This document shows, piece after piece, positions 1-7,637 of a DNA stretch of 42,177 nt. Both the position numbers and the translations under genes were made by a program. The stretch lies in the NCBI GenBank assembly GCA_001917905.1, contig MNEX01000041.1, positions 1 through 42,177 of the forward strand. Reading direction: 5' to 3'. The stretch's first letter is position 1. The number at the start of each line of letters is the position of its first letter. The notes beneath the pieces were generated by a model. It ran no database searches. It saw only the letters and a list, made by a program, of their open reading frames with translations, and was not told the DNA's origin. The stretch is from Acidobacteria bacterium 13_1_40CM_65_14. GTDB lineage: Bacteria > Acidobacteriota > Vicinamibacteria > Vicinamibacterales > CAVVIG01.

Positions 1-657
1 CAATGTTCCGACAAGCGCGGCAGCATTGAGTTTGCTGGTGTACGTGACGATGACGGCTGCGACGGACGCACCGCTGAAGTAGTTGACAGACAGCCACGTA
101 AAGTTTTTCCACCAAATCTGAAAAGGAGGCTGGCTCTTCTCAAGGCCTACCGCCAGGGCTACTAACCAACTATTTGAGACGAAAAAAACGGTTGTGAGAG
201 CGGCCAAGGGTCCGAATAACACGCTAAGCGGTGTTTCGCGATTAGAGAACGGCTCGATCCCAGAGATGGCGAAGAAAACAGTCCCCGCCAGCCAAATCGA
301 CAAGGCTGACGCTGCGACGTTGAACAGCGCACGGTACGCAGACCGCGACTCGCGTTTCACCCATAGTGCGACGACAAGGGTTTCGAGGACCACTGTGAGC
401 GTGCCTGCCGCTACGCCGAACAGGAGAACAGAGGCGAACACGAAAGTCTCCGAAACCGTCAGCCGTGCGGTGATCGAAGGAACCTTGATTGTGAACGACC
501 CCGTGAGTAGCGTGAGGGCAGCAAGCACCAACCACTCGGGACCAATTGGGTTGATGTATAGCGCGATGATCGAGTGTAGGATGGCCGCGAAACCGACGAA
601 TATTACCGTCGATACGTAAGCCCTTGCGACGGGTTTGAGAGCAGTAAAGGTCCGCAT
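1..657 (-). CDS. Membrane sensor N-terminal region, 3'-truncated by window edge
   Basis: Reading leftward from an ATG at 657, the frame is open for all 219 codons to the window edge, so the gene is cut. The N-terminus begins MRTFTALKPVARAYVS. The protein is very hydrophobic, with about five to seven predicted membrane segments and short loops such as KVPSITARLTVSETF. That loop resembles the multi-pass N-terminal sensor found in front of HD-GYP or GGDEF domains in Acidobacteria. The resemblance is from memory, and the output domain would lie outside the window. Base composition is visibly less GC-rich than the neighbours, and codons such as ATA are used. What the domain senses cannot be told. 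Confidence 0.6.
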   Translation of the reverse strand, partial: MRTFTALKPVARAYVSTVIFVGFAAILHSIIALYINPIGPEWLVLAALTLLTGSFTIKVPSITARLTVSETFVFASVLLFGVAAGTLTVVLETLVVALWVKRESRSAYRALFNVAASALSIWLAGTVFFAISGIEPFSNRETPLSVLFGPLAALTTVFFVSNSWLVALAVGLEKSQPPFQIWWKNFTWLSVNYFSGASVAAVIVTYTSKLNAAALVGTL

Positions 658-761
658 TCTAGGGTGCCGTGTTCCGGAGTTAGGACACGGCAACCCCCAC
701 TGTATCGGCTCAATCGCCCCAAACGATTAGTGAGCGCATGTCATCCCCCTACTGTAGTGAC

Positions 762-2441
762 TCAATTTGTGGACAGTGCGTCAGACCAGAGGATCTGGTC
801 GGACCAGAGGATCTGATCGGACCAAAGGATCTGATCGGACCAGAGAATCTGGTCGGACCAAAGAATCTGGTCGGACCAAAGGATCTGGTCGGACCAGAGG
901 ATCTGGTCGGACCAGAGGATCTGGTCGGACCAAAGGATTTGGTCGGACCAAAGGATCTGATCGGACCAGAGGATCTGGTTGGGCCTTGTCGCGTTTAACT
1001 GCCGAGCCGTGGCACTGATTAAACGTGAGCGGGCAGGGCCAGTCGCAAGGCCGCTAGCGACGACGTTCTCCTCCGCAATTTCTGTCGCGACGAGCTTGTT
1101 GTTATTGAGGAGTTCAACCGCCGCAAGCGCGTTGATTTCGCCCGCCCCACCTCCGACCAACCCCGCCGAGGGCATAAACGTGCTCGTTAACTGCAGAGCG
1201 GCTTTCGCGTCTGCAGGTTTCAGGTTGGGCCGCTGGTCGAGCAACAGTGCGACGGCACCGCTGACGACGCCGGCCGCCATGCTCGTGCCGGACAACTGCA
1301 TGTAGGCATTCGCCCCGACACCCGCGATGTGGCGTTCTGGGTAGGTCTTCGACAGATACGACTCGGAGGCCTCGGCCGATACGACGTGGCTGCCGGGTGC
1401 CGAGACGTCGGGCTTGAGGACGAGGTCGTAGCGGGTTGGACCCTTCGAACTGTAGGGCGCGAGCGTGTCGTCGGATCGCTCCGGCGTGCCGTGCGTGTCG
1501 ATCGCGCCGACGGTCAGCGCGTACGGGCTGTTGCCCGGCGTCGTGATTCCGCCGTACACCGACTTGCCCTCGACCGTCCGTCCGAGGTTCCCCGCCGCCA
1601 CGACGACGGTGATGCCCGCCTTCACCGCGCGCTCAACCGCTTCACACAACGGATCGTCACGATACGGCTGCAGCACCGGCGCGCCGATCGACAGGTTGAT
1701 GACGCGGACCTTGAATTCCTCGCGATGCTCAATCGTCCAGTCGATCGCCTCGATCACATCGCTCGCCATCCCCGACCCCTCGTCGCCCAGCACGCGCAGG
1801 TTGAGGAGGTACGCGCCCGATGCAATACCGCGATAGTCGCGCGTCTCGGCCGTTCGTCCACGCCCGCCGGCGATGATCCCCGCGACGTGCGTGCCGTGGC
1901 CGAAGCGGTCGACGCCGTCGCCACCGGTGAAGTCGTGCGTCGCGATCACGCGCTCCCGCAGGAACGCGTTGTGGCGCGTGTCGATCCCGGAATCGATCAC
2001 CGCGACGGCGACGCCGCTTCCGGTGAGCGGCGCCACGTCGTCGGAGCCGGCCCACACCTGATCGGCGCCGATCGCTTCGGCCGTGACGTCAGCGATCGAG
2101 CGGATCTTGATGTCACCCGAGAGATGATCTTGCGTGTCGTCGCGCCGCAGCGCGTCGAGCTGACCGGCGTTGACCGTCAGCACCGCGCCTTCCTTCAGCG
2201 ATTTCTTGACGCGAATGTTGTAGCGCCTGGCGAGCGCGGCCACTGACGCGCCGTCCCCATGGACGATCACATCGATAGACTGCGATCCGGCGTTGAGGTG
2301 ATCCGCGAGATCTGCGCTGAGGCGTGCGTGATGCTGCGCAAACGCGGGCGCGGCCATCAAACACGTGGAGGCGGCGAAGGCTCCTGCGAAGACGCGCCGG
2401 CGTAGAGACAAGCTCATCCGATTGGTGACTTTGCGATCCAT
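762..2441 (-). CDS. Secreted subtilisin-family (S8) serine protease with C-terminal hexapeptide repeats
   Basis: 559 aa. A Sec signal peptide runs to about residue 35 (basic start, hydrophobic core, ending APAFA). The subtilase triad is complete: Asp150 in VAVIDSGID, His182 in FGHGTHVAG, Ser387 in LSGTSMA, with oxyanion Asn285 in AAGN. Residues about 36-120 look like an I9-type prodomain. After the catalytic domain (to about 445) and a short linker, residues 489-554 are eleven perfect QILWSD hexapeptides, followed by five residues. The start is ATG 2441; ATG 2417 (MSLSLRRR) is an alternative that keeps the signal. The gene lies 22 bp downstream of the small HTH gene, likely one transcript. 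The repeat tail may be a surface anchor or a self-assembling strand; its role is unknown. Confidence 0.93.
   Translation of the reverse strand: MDRKVTNRMSLSLRRRVFAGAFAASTCLMAAPAFAQHHARLSADLADHLNAGSQSIDVIVHGDGASVAALARRYNIRVKKSLKEGAVLTVNAGQLDALRRDDTQDHLSGDIKIRSIADVTAEAIGADQVWAGSDDVAPLTGSGVAVAVIDSGIDTRHNAFLRERVIATHDFTGGDGVDRFGHGTHVAGIIAGGRGRTAETRDYRGIASGAYLLNLRVLGDEGSGMASDVIEAIDWTIEHREEFKVRVINLSIGAPVLQPYRDDPLCEAVERAVKAGITVVVAAGNLGRTVEGKSVYGGITTPGNSPYALTVGAIDTHGTPERSDDTLAPYSSKGPTRYDLVLKPDVSAPGSHVVSAEASESYLSKTYPERHIAGVGANAYMQLSGTSMAAGVVSGAVALLLDQRPNLKPADAKAALQLTSTFMPSAGLVGGGAGEINALAAVELLNNNKLVATEIAEENVVASGLATGPARSRLISATARQLNATRPNQILWSDQILWSDQILWSDQILWSDQILWSDQILWSDQILWSDQILWSDQILWSDQILWSDQILWSDALSTN
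785..982 (-). repeat. 18-bp tandem repeat, 11 units, coding for QILWSD
   Basis: Eleven consecutive 18-bp units encode (SDQILW)n at the C-terminus of the subtilase. Units differ at only three or four positions. All changes seen are synonymous (ATC/ATT for Ile, CTC/TTC-type wobble in Leu/Gln/Asp codons), so the amino-acid sequence is invariant while the DNA drifts. This indicates selection on the peptide rather than a very recent expansion. Confidence 0.95.
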
Positions 2442-2463
2442 GTTCTTCGACTACGACCTGGCG

Positions 2464-2724
2464 CTAGAAAGAGGACCGTCGAGCAACCGCTGCGCCAGGG
2501 TTGTCCGATCGTAAGGCGTTGACGTCGTGCTCCCGTGTTTCTGACATCGAGTCGACAAGCACGCGCTGCGAGCCCCCGATGGTTCGGATGGTCTGGAGCC
2601 GCCCTTCGCGGATCCGGTTATAGATGGTTCGCCGCGAGACACCGAGCAGCTCAGCGGCATGGTCCAGCGAAACGCTGCGACCGATACGAGGTTCAAAGCC
2701 GTTCACAGGCGCTGGCATCGTCAT
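2464..2724 (-). CDS. Small excisionase/MerR-type helix-turn-helix DNA-binding protein
   Basis: 86 aa from ATG 2724, preceded by GGAGG six bases upstream; a TTG one codon earlier is less likely. The core SLDHAAELLGVSRRTIYNRI followed by REGRLQTIRTIGGSQRVLV is the winged HTH of the excisionase/MerR-like HTH_17 family: recognition helix about residues 27-40, then the beta-hairpin wing with the typical basic-Gly pattern. No enzymatic domain follows. It is the upstream gene of the subtilase, so it probably regulates that pair or an unlinked locus. The last 30 residues are low in recognisable features. Confidence 0.82.
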   Translation of the reverse strand: MTMPAPVNGFEPRIGRSVSLDHAAELLGVSRRTIYNRIREGRLQTIRTIGGSQRVLVDSMSETREHDVNALRSDNPGAAVARRSSF

Positions 2725-3007
2725 CAATGTCCTCCGGAACGGCTATCTATAGCGCACGTACGGTGCCCGAACCTCGGCCGCCGGAACATGAAGCAGGTTG
2801 TGAGCCCTAAGTGGTTGGCACCCAGAGAGTTGCTGTTCTTGGAGGGATCAGGATGTTGACAAGCGCGACGCCTTCAGTACGGCCAAAAATCTGGCCAGCA
2901 AATGTGCTATTTGTAGAAAACCCAGCGATTTTGCACGGACAATCGCCTGCGATGGCCGAGTTGCGCCCAATTTTGATCGGTCAGTTTGTTGGCCAGCGAG
3001 TCAGTTT
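2725..3007. other. Divergent intergenic region, comparatively AT-rich
   Basis: About 280 bp separate the HTH gene (-) from the substrate-binding protein (+). It contains short dyads (GGCCA-N6-TGGCC near 2880-2895; CGGTCA and TGACCG around 2978-3014) and a direct repeat of GTCAGTTT 20 bp apart just before the downstream start. These could be operators. No clear sigma-70 or sigma-54 promoter could be assigned. Confidence 0.35.
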
Positions 3008-4732
3008 TTGACCGGACAATCGCGCAACATTGCGGTCATCATCGCCATCGTCGCCGCGATGGCGGCCGGGTGCCGGTCCGGCCCGAGCCCCGAGGCGCCA
3101 GCTTCGACCGCCGGTCTCCATCGTGGTGGCGAGATCGTGGCCTCCGTTCGCAGCGAGCCCCGGAGCTTCAACCGTCTCGCGGCGCGCGATACGACCACCG
3201 TGCTCGTCGCGACGCTCACGCAAGCCAAGCTGGTCCGAGTCAATCAAGCGACACAGGAGGTCGAACCCTGGCTCGCCGAAAGCTGGACCGCGTCGCCTGA
3301 CGCGCGTGGCGTCACGCTCAAGCTCCGGCGCGACGTCGTCTTCTCTGACGGCCATCCATTCACCGCCGACGATGTCGTGTTCACGTTTGATGCGGCGTAC
3401 GACGGGCAGACGCACGGCGGCGTCGGCGACTCGCTGCGCGTCGCCGGGAAGAAGCTGAAGGTCGTCGCCACCGATCCACAGACGGTCACGGTCACGTTTC
3501 CTGAACCGTTTGCCGCAGGCGTGCGCCTGCTCGACAACTTGCCGATGCTGCCGCGCCATAAGCTCGAGGCGGCGTTGAAGAGCGGGACGTTCTCGAGCGC
3601 GTGGGGCCTGTCGACACCGTTGTCCGAGATCGTGGCTCTCGGTCCGTTCGTGGTCGCGCGCTACGAACCGGGGCAGCGCGTGGTGTTCGATCGCAACCCG
3701 CACTACTTCCGCAAGGCGGCGGATGGCGGCGCGCTGCCGTACGTCGATCGCGTGACCATCGACATCATTCCGGATCAGAACGCAGAGATGTTGCGGCTCG
3801 AGGCCGGCCAGATCGACACGATGACCAGCGAGATCGCGCCGGAGGCGTACGCGCCGCTCAAACGCGCGGCGGACGCCGGTCGCGTGCAGCTGCTGGATCT
3901 CGGCGGCGGCTACAACGCCAATGCGTTGTGGTTCAACCTCAAGCCGGGCGCGATCGCCGACCGCGATCGGGCGCGCTGGCTGCAGCGCGACGAGCTTCGC
4001 CGAGCCATCTCCATGGCGGTCGATCGCCAACAGTACGTGGACACGGTGTTCTTCGGTGCAGGCGTGCCGGTCTATGGTCCGGAAACGCCGGCGAACAAGC
4101 AGTGGTACTGGGCCGGCGAACCGAAGACCCCACACGATCCGGCGGGCGCGACGCAGCTGCTCGCGTCGATCGGCCTGGCCGATCGCAACGGCGACGGCGT
4201 GCTCGAAGACGCCCGCAATCAGCCGGCGCGGTTCACCTTGCTGACGCAGAAGGGACGGCCCGACCTCGAGCGCGGCGCGACCGTCATCCGCGACGAGCTG
4301 AAGAAGATCGGCGTCATCGTCGACGTGGCGGCGCTCGATTCCGGTGCCGTCATCCAGGGGTTTCTGACGGCGCAGTATGACGCCGTGTTCTTCAACCCGG
4401 ACAAAACCGCCCTCGATCCCGCGCTCAACCTGGACTTCTGGCGCAGCTCCGGATCGGCGCACATGTGGAACATGAACCAGACCGCGCCGGCGACCGACTG
4501 GGAACGGCGGATCGATGAGCTGATGGACCGCCAGACAGCGGCGACCGATCCGCGCGAGCGCAAAGCGCTGTACGACGAGGTGCAGAAGATTTTCTCCGAG
4601 CACCTGCCGATTCTGTACTTCGCGGCGCCGCGAATCTACGTGGCGGCTTCGTGGCGCCTCACCAATCTCACGCCCGCGGTGTGGAGGCCGCAGCTCCTGT
4701 GGTCGGCCGACACGATCGCCGTGGCGCGGTGA
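3008..4732 (+). CDS. ABC transporter periplasmic substrate-binding lipoprotein (SBP_bac_5, peptide/oligopeptide type)
   Basis: 574 aa. TTG 3008 is the only start that keeps the signal sequence: MTGQSRNIAVIIAIVAAMAAGC, with lipobox AAGC at Cys22, hence a membrane-anchored lipoprotein. The body is a full-length DppA/OppA-type binding protein: EPRSFNRLAARDTTT near the N-terminus, the family signature around VVFSDGHPFTADDVVFTFDAAYD, DRNPHYF, and the conserved C-terminal ILYFAAPRIYVA. It probably binds a peptide or similar small solute and delivers it to the permeases encoded 28 bp downstream. No ligand can be read from sequence. The TTG start with no strong Shine-Dalgarno sequence suggests low expression. 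Confidence 0.9.
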   Translation: MTGQSRNIAVIIAIVAAMAAGCRSGPSPEAPASTAGLHRGGEIVASVRSEPRSFNRLAARDTTTVLVATLTQAKLVRVNQATQEVEPWLAESWTASPDARGVTLKLRRDVVFSDGHPFTADDVVFTFDAAYDGQTHGGVGDSLRVAGKKLKVVATDPQTVTVTFPEPFAAGVRLLDNLPMLPRHKLEAALKSGTFSSAWGLSTPLSEIVALGPFVVARYEPGQRVVFDRNPHYFRKAADGGALPYVDRVTIDIIPDQNAEMLRLEAGQIDTMTSEIAPEAYAPLKRAADAGRVQLLDLGGGYNANALWFNLKPGAIADRDRARWLQRDELRRAISMAVDRQQYVDTVFFGAGVPVYGPETPANKQWYWAGEPKTPHDPAGATQLLASIGLADRNGDGVLEDARNQPARFTLLTQKGRPDLERGATVIRDELKKIGVIVDVAALDSGAVIQGFLTAQYDAVFFNPDKTALDPALNLDFWRSSGSAHMWNMNQTAPATDWERRIDELMDRQTAATDPRERKALYDEVQKIFSEHLPILYFAAPRIYVAASWRLTNLTPAVWRPQLLWSADTIAVAR

Positions 4733-4760
4733 CGCCCGACCGCGAACGTCACTGACGAGC

Positions 4761-5711
4761 ATGGCGCGTTACATCGCGCGGCGACTGGTGTTCGCGGCGT
4801 TCTTAATCGTCGCCGTGTCGTCGCTGTCCCTCGTGCTCACGCGGCTCGCGCCCGGCGACTTCACGACAGAAGCGCTGGGCCTGGACGCGCGGCGCGAAAC
4901 CGTGGAACAGATGCGCGCGCGCTTCGGACTGAACAAATCAATTGCCGCGCAGTACGGCGACTGGCTGGCCGCTGTGGCGCGCCTGGACTTCGGACGCTCG
5001 CTGCTCTACGACCGCCCGGTCAAGGATCTCATCCCCGAACGCGCTGCGAACACGGCGATCCTGGCGGTCACGGCGCTGGCGGTCGCGACGCTCCTTGGTC
5101 TGCCGCTCGGCATCGTCACGGGCAGCCGGCGCGGCGGCGTCATTCCCACAGTGATTCGATCGGCGTCGCTGGTGCTGCTCTCGATGCCGCCGCTGTTGAC
5201 GTCACTCTTTCTCGTGTTTCTCGCGGCGCGCACCGGATGGCTTCCGATCGCCGGCATGCGATCGGCCGCTGTACCGGAAGGCGGCGCGACGGTCGATCTG
5301 TTGCGTCACCTGATCGTTCCTGCAGCCGCCATCGGGCTGCCGCTGGCGGCGATGCTCGAACGGCTGCAGGCGCAGGCCATGAGCGAAGTGGTCGGCGAAC
5401 CGTTCGTTCTCGCCGCGTTCGCGCGCGGCGTGCCGCGATCGCGCGTCGTGTGGCGCGATGCGTTGAAGCCGGCGCTCAAACCAGTGGCGTCGGTGTACGG
5501 CCTGATGGTCGGCACGCTGCTCAGCGGATCGTTCGCGGTCGAAGTGATTACCGCCTGGCCAGGTCTTGGACGGTTGATGCTCGACGCGCTGCGCGCGCGC
5601 GACGTGTACCTCGTCGCCGGCTGCGCCGGAGCGGGCGCGATCTTCCTCGCGTTCGGCACGCTTCTCTCCGACATCGCGCTCGCCCTGGTGGATCCCCGTG
5701 CGCGTGAGTAG
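4761..5711 (+). CDS. ABC transporter permease, DppB/OppB family
   Basis: 316 aa inner-membrane permease. It starts MARYIARRLVFAAFLIV, the standard DppB N-terminal helix, followed by the periplasmic segment (FGLNKSIAAQYGDWL, LDFGRSLLYDRPV) and five more membrane spans. The EAA cytoplasmic loop that docks to the ATPase is near residues 215-240 (FARGVPRSRVVWRDALKPAL). Length is normal for the family. It forms the heterodimeric pore with the next gene, which overlaps its 3' end by 14 bp. Confidence 0.93.
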   Translation: MARYIARRLVFAAFLIVAVSSLSLVLTRLAPGDFTTEALGLDARRETVEQMRARFGLNKSIAAQYGDWLAAVARLDFGRSLLYDRPVKDLIPERAANTAILAVTALAVATLLGLPLGIVTGSRRGGVIPTVIRSASLVLLSMPPLLTSLFLVFLAARTGWLPIAGMRSAAVPEGGATVDLLRHLIVPAAAIGLPLAAMLERLQAQAMSEVVGEPFVLAAFARGVPRSRVVWRDALKPALKPVASVYGLMVGTLLSGSFAVEVITAWPGLGRLMLDALRARDVYLVAGCAGAGAIFLAFGTLLSDIALALVDPRARE

Positions 5712-6732
5712 CCGCCGGGCGGGATTGACGCTGGTGGCGTGCGCGGCGTTGGCCGCAGCGGCCGCGCCGACGGTTGCGCCACATACCACGGACACGCGCT
5801 TCGCTCGCCTACTGAGCGCGCCGCCCACACTTCCGCACGTGCGAGACGACGAAGGTGTCTGGCACGCGCCATTCATCCATCCCTGGCGGCTCGTGAATCA
5901 GTTGGAACAGCGGTACGAACAGGATCGATCCGCCCGCGTGCCGCTGGCGTGGCTCACGGACGGCCGTCTCGTCGTCTCGTCCGACGATACGCAGGCGCCG
6001 CTGTTGTGGCTCGGAACGGACAGCTTCGGCCGCGATGTGTTCAGCCGGCTCGTGTTCGGCGGACGGGTCTCGCTTGGCCTCGCGATGGCCGCGGCGCTGG
6101 GCGCGCTCCTCGTTGGCGCGACGCTCGGCGGCATTGCCGGCTACGCCGGCGGCACGCTCGACGACGTGCTGATGCGCGCCGCCGACTTCGTCATGGTGCT
6201 GCCGGCCATGTACGTCGCGCTCGCACTGCGCGCGGTCCTTCCGCTCGTGCTCCCCGCGCACATCGTCTTCATTCTGCTCGCGAGCATTTTCGCGATTGTC
6301 GGGGCGCCCTTCATCGCCCGCGGCGTCCGCGCCATCGTCCAGGCCGAGCGGCGGCTCGATTACGCCGTCGCTGCGCAAAGCCTTGGCGCGAGCGCGGGGC
6401 GCGTGCTCACGCGGCATCTGCTGCCGGCAGCGCGCGGCTTCATCGTGGTCGAGATCACGATGCTGATTCCCGCGTTCATCATCGCCGAGGCCACGCTGTC
6501 GTTTGTCGGGCTCGGCTTTCCCGATCCGACGGCGAGCTGGGGCACGATGCTGCACGACGCGTCCAGCGTTCGGGCGTTCGCGGATTTCCCGTGGCTCCTC
6601 AGTCCGGCGGCCGCGATCTTCCTCGTGGTCCTCGGCCTCAATCTCGTGTTCCAGCCGTCAGGCGTGGGCGTCGTCTACAATGAACCCGATGAAACTGGCA
6701 GGCGTCTTCGCACCGATTCCCACGCCATTTGA
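5698..6732 (+). CDS. ABC transporter permease, DppC/OppC family
   Basis: 344 aa. GTG 5698 (or GTG 5704) overlaps the dppB-like stop, implying translational coupling. One N-terminal membrane segment is followed by an unusually long periplasmic stretch to about residue 100. The DppC hallmark follows (GTDSFGRDVFSRLVFGGR), then five helices. The EAA loop is AQSLGASAGRVLTRHLLPAA, followed by EATLSFVGLGFPDPTASWG. No ATP-binding DppD/DppF genes follow, so the ATPases must be encoded elsewhere. Its 3' end overlaps the dapA-like gene. Confidence 0.92.
   Translation: MRVSSRRAGLTLVACAALAAAAAPTVAPHTTDTRFARLLSAPPTLPHVRDDEGVWHAPFIHPWRLVNQLEQRYEQDRSARVPLAWLTDGRLVVSSDDTQAPLLWLGTDSFGRDVFSRLVFGGRVSLGLAMAAALGALLVGATLGGIAGYAGGTLDDVLMRAADFVMVLPAMYVALALRAVLPLVLPAHIVFILLASIFAIVGAPFIARGVRAIVQAERRLDYAVAAQSLGASAGRVLTRHLLPAARGFIVVEITMLIPAFIIAEATLSFVGLGFPDPTASWGTMLHDASSVRAFADFPWLLSPAAAIFLVVLGLNLVFQPSGVGVVYNEPDETGRRLRTDSHAI
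6676..6681 (+). promoter_or_regulatory. Candidate -10 box for leaderless dapA-like mRNA
   Basis: TACAAT lies seven bases before ATG 6689, inside the 3' end of the permease gene. The spacing places the transcription start at or next to the start codon. No good -35 is visible. This supports MKLAGVF as the true N-terminus over the upstream in-frame ATG at 6680, which overlaps the box itself. Confidence 0.5.
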
Positions 6733-7579
6733 CCGCGACGACCAGGTCGACACGACGCGGCTGCGCGCCGCGCTCTCGCGCTGGATCGCACGTCCGCTCA
6801 CAGGCTTCATCGTCCTCGGCTCGAACGGCGAAGCGGTGCTCATGGACGATTTCGAAGCTGATCGTGTGATCGTCGCCGCACGCGAAGTCGTCCCGAGTGG
6901 CCGCCCGTTCATCGTCGGCACGGGACGAGAATCGACGCAAGCCGCCATCCGCGCATGCAAGCGCGCGGCGGAGCACGGCGCGGACGCGGTCCTGGTGCGG
7001 ACGCCAGGTTTCTTCAAGAGTCAGATGACATCGGACGTGTTCGTGCGGCATTACACCGCGGTGGCCGATGCGTCGCCCGTGCCGGTGCTCCTGTACAACT
7101 TCACGGCGCTCACCGGCGTGAATCTGCTGCCCGCCGCCGTCTCGCGATTGGCGACGCATCCGAACATCGCCGGCATGAAAGAATCTGGCGGCGACGTCGC
7201 GCAGATCGCGGATCTCGTGTCGGGATCGCCCGGCGATTTCCAGGTGTTGGCCGGCACGACGTCGACGTTCTATGCGGCGTTGTGCGTCGGCGCCGCCGGC
7301 GGCATTCTGGCGCCGGCGTGCGTCGTGCCCGACGCGTGCATGCGGTTGTTCGAGCTCACACGTGACGGCCGACACGCTGAAGCGATGATGCTGCAGCGTC
7401 AGCTCGTTCCGTTGGCGCGCCTTCTGGGTCCGACCTACGGCGTACCCGGTCTGAAAGCGGCGCTCAACCTGATTGGCTATGACGTCGGCATCCCGCGGCC
7501 TCCGCTCGCACCGCTGCCGGACACCGCCGTCACGCAACTGCGCGACGCGCTCGCGCAATTCGAGGAAATTCCAGCGTGA
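6689..7579 (+). CDS. Dihydrodipicolinate synthase/N-acetylneuraminate lyase (DapA) family protein
   Basis: 296 aa, normal for this TIM-barrel class I aldolase family. It begins MKLAGVFAPIPTPF as DapA-family members do. The substrate-loop motif is GSNGE (GTTGE in DapA). The catalytic Tyr is in LYNFTALTG and the Schiff-base Lys in AGMKESGGD. Replacement of GTTGE by GSNGE and the rest of the barrel look more like 4-hydroxy-2-oxoglutarate aldolase or another keto-acid lyase than true DapA, so a dap symbol is not justified. It sits directly after the transporter permeases, hinting at breakdown of an imported compound (inference). Confidence 0.88.
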   Translation: MKLAGVFAPIPTPFDRDDQVDTTRLRAALSRWIARPLTGFIVLGSNGEAVLMDDFEADRVIVAAREVVPSGRPFIVGTGRESTQAAIRACKRAAEHGADAVLVRTPGFFKSQMTSDVFVRHYTAVADASPVPVLLYNFTALTGVNLLPAAVSRLATHPNIAGMKESGGDVAQIADLVSGSPGDFQVLAGTTSTFYAALCVGAAGGILAPACVVPDACMRLFELTRDGRHAEAMMLQRQLVPLARLLGPTYGVPGLKAALNLIGYDVGIPRPPLAPLPDTAVTQLRDALAQFEEIPA

Positions 7580-7637
7580 GCGGCTCTTCGCCGCATCTCA
7601 TCGTCTTACTTCGTGGAGCGCTCGAGAGTGCGTTGTC

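Noticed and set aside
785-982. The 18-bp direct repeats could be taken for a CRISPR array or an array on the plus strand
   Set aside because: There are no spacers: units are contiguous, in frame and encode a constant hexapeptide at the end of the subtilase.
2815-2836. TTGGCAC...TTGCT resembling a sigma-54 promoter upstream of the substrate-binding protein
   Set aside because: GG and GC are 13 bases apart instead of 10, so sigma-54 would not recognise it.
2981-4762. Long open frame (593 codons) antisense to the substrate-binding protein
   Set aside because: It is Arg/His/Asp-rich, with no domain, and is the usual antisense frame of a GC-rich gene.
7473-7637. Starting the M48 protease further upstream, inside the DapA-family gene
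   Set aside because: Those residues are out-of-frame DapA-gene sequence; ATG 7638 reconstructs a proper signal peptide once the element is removed.
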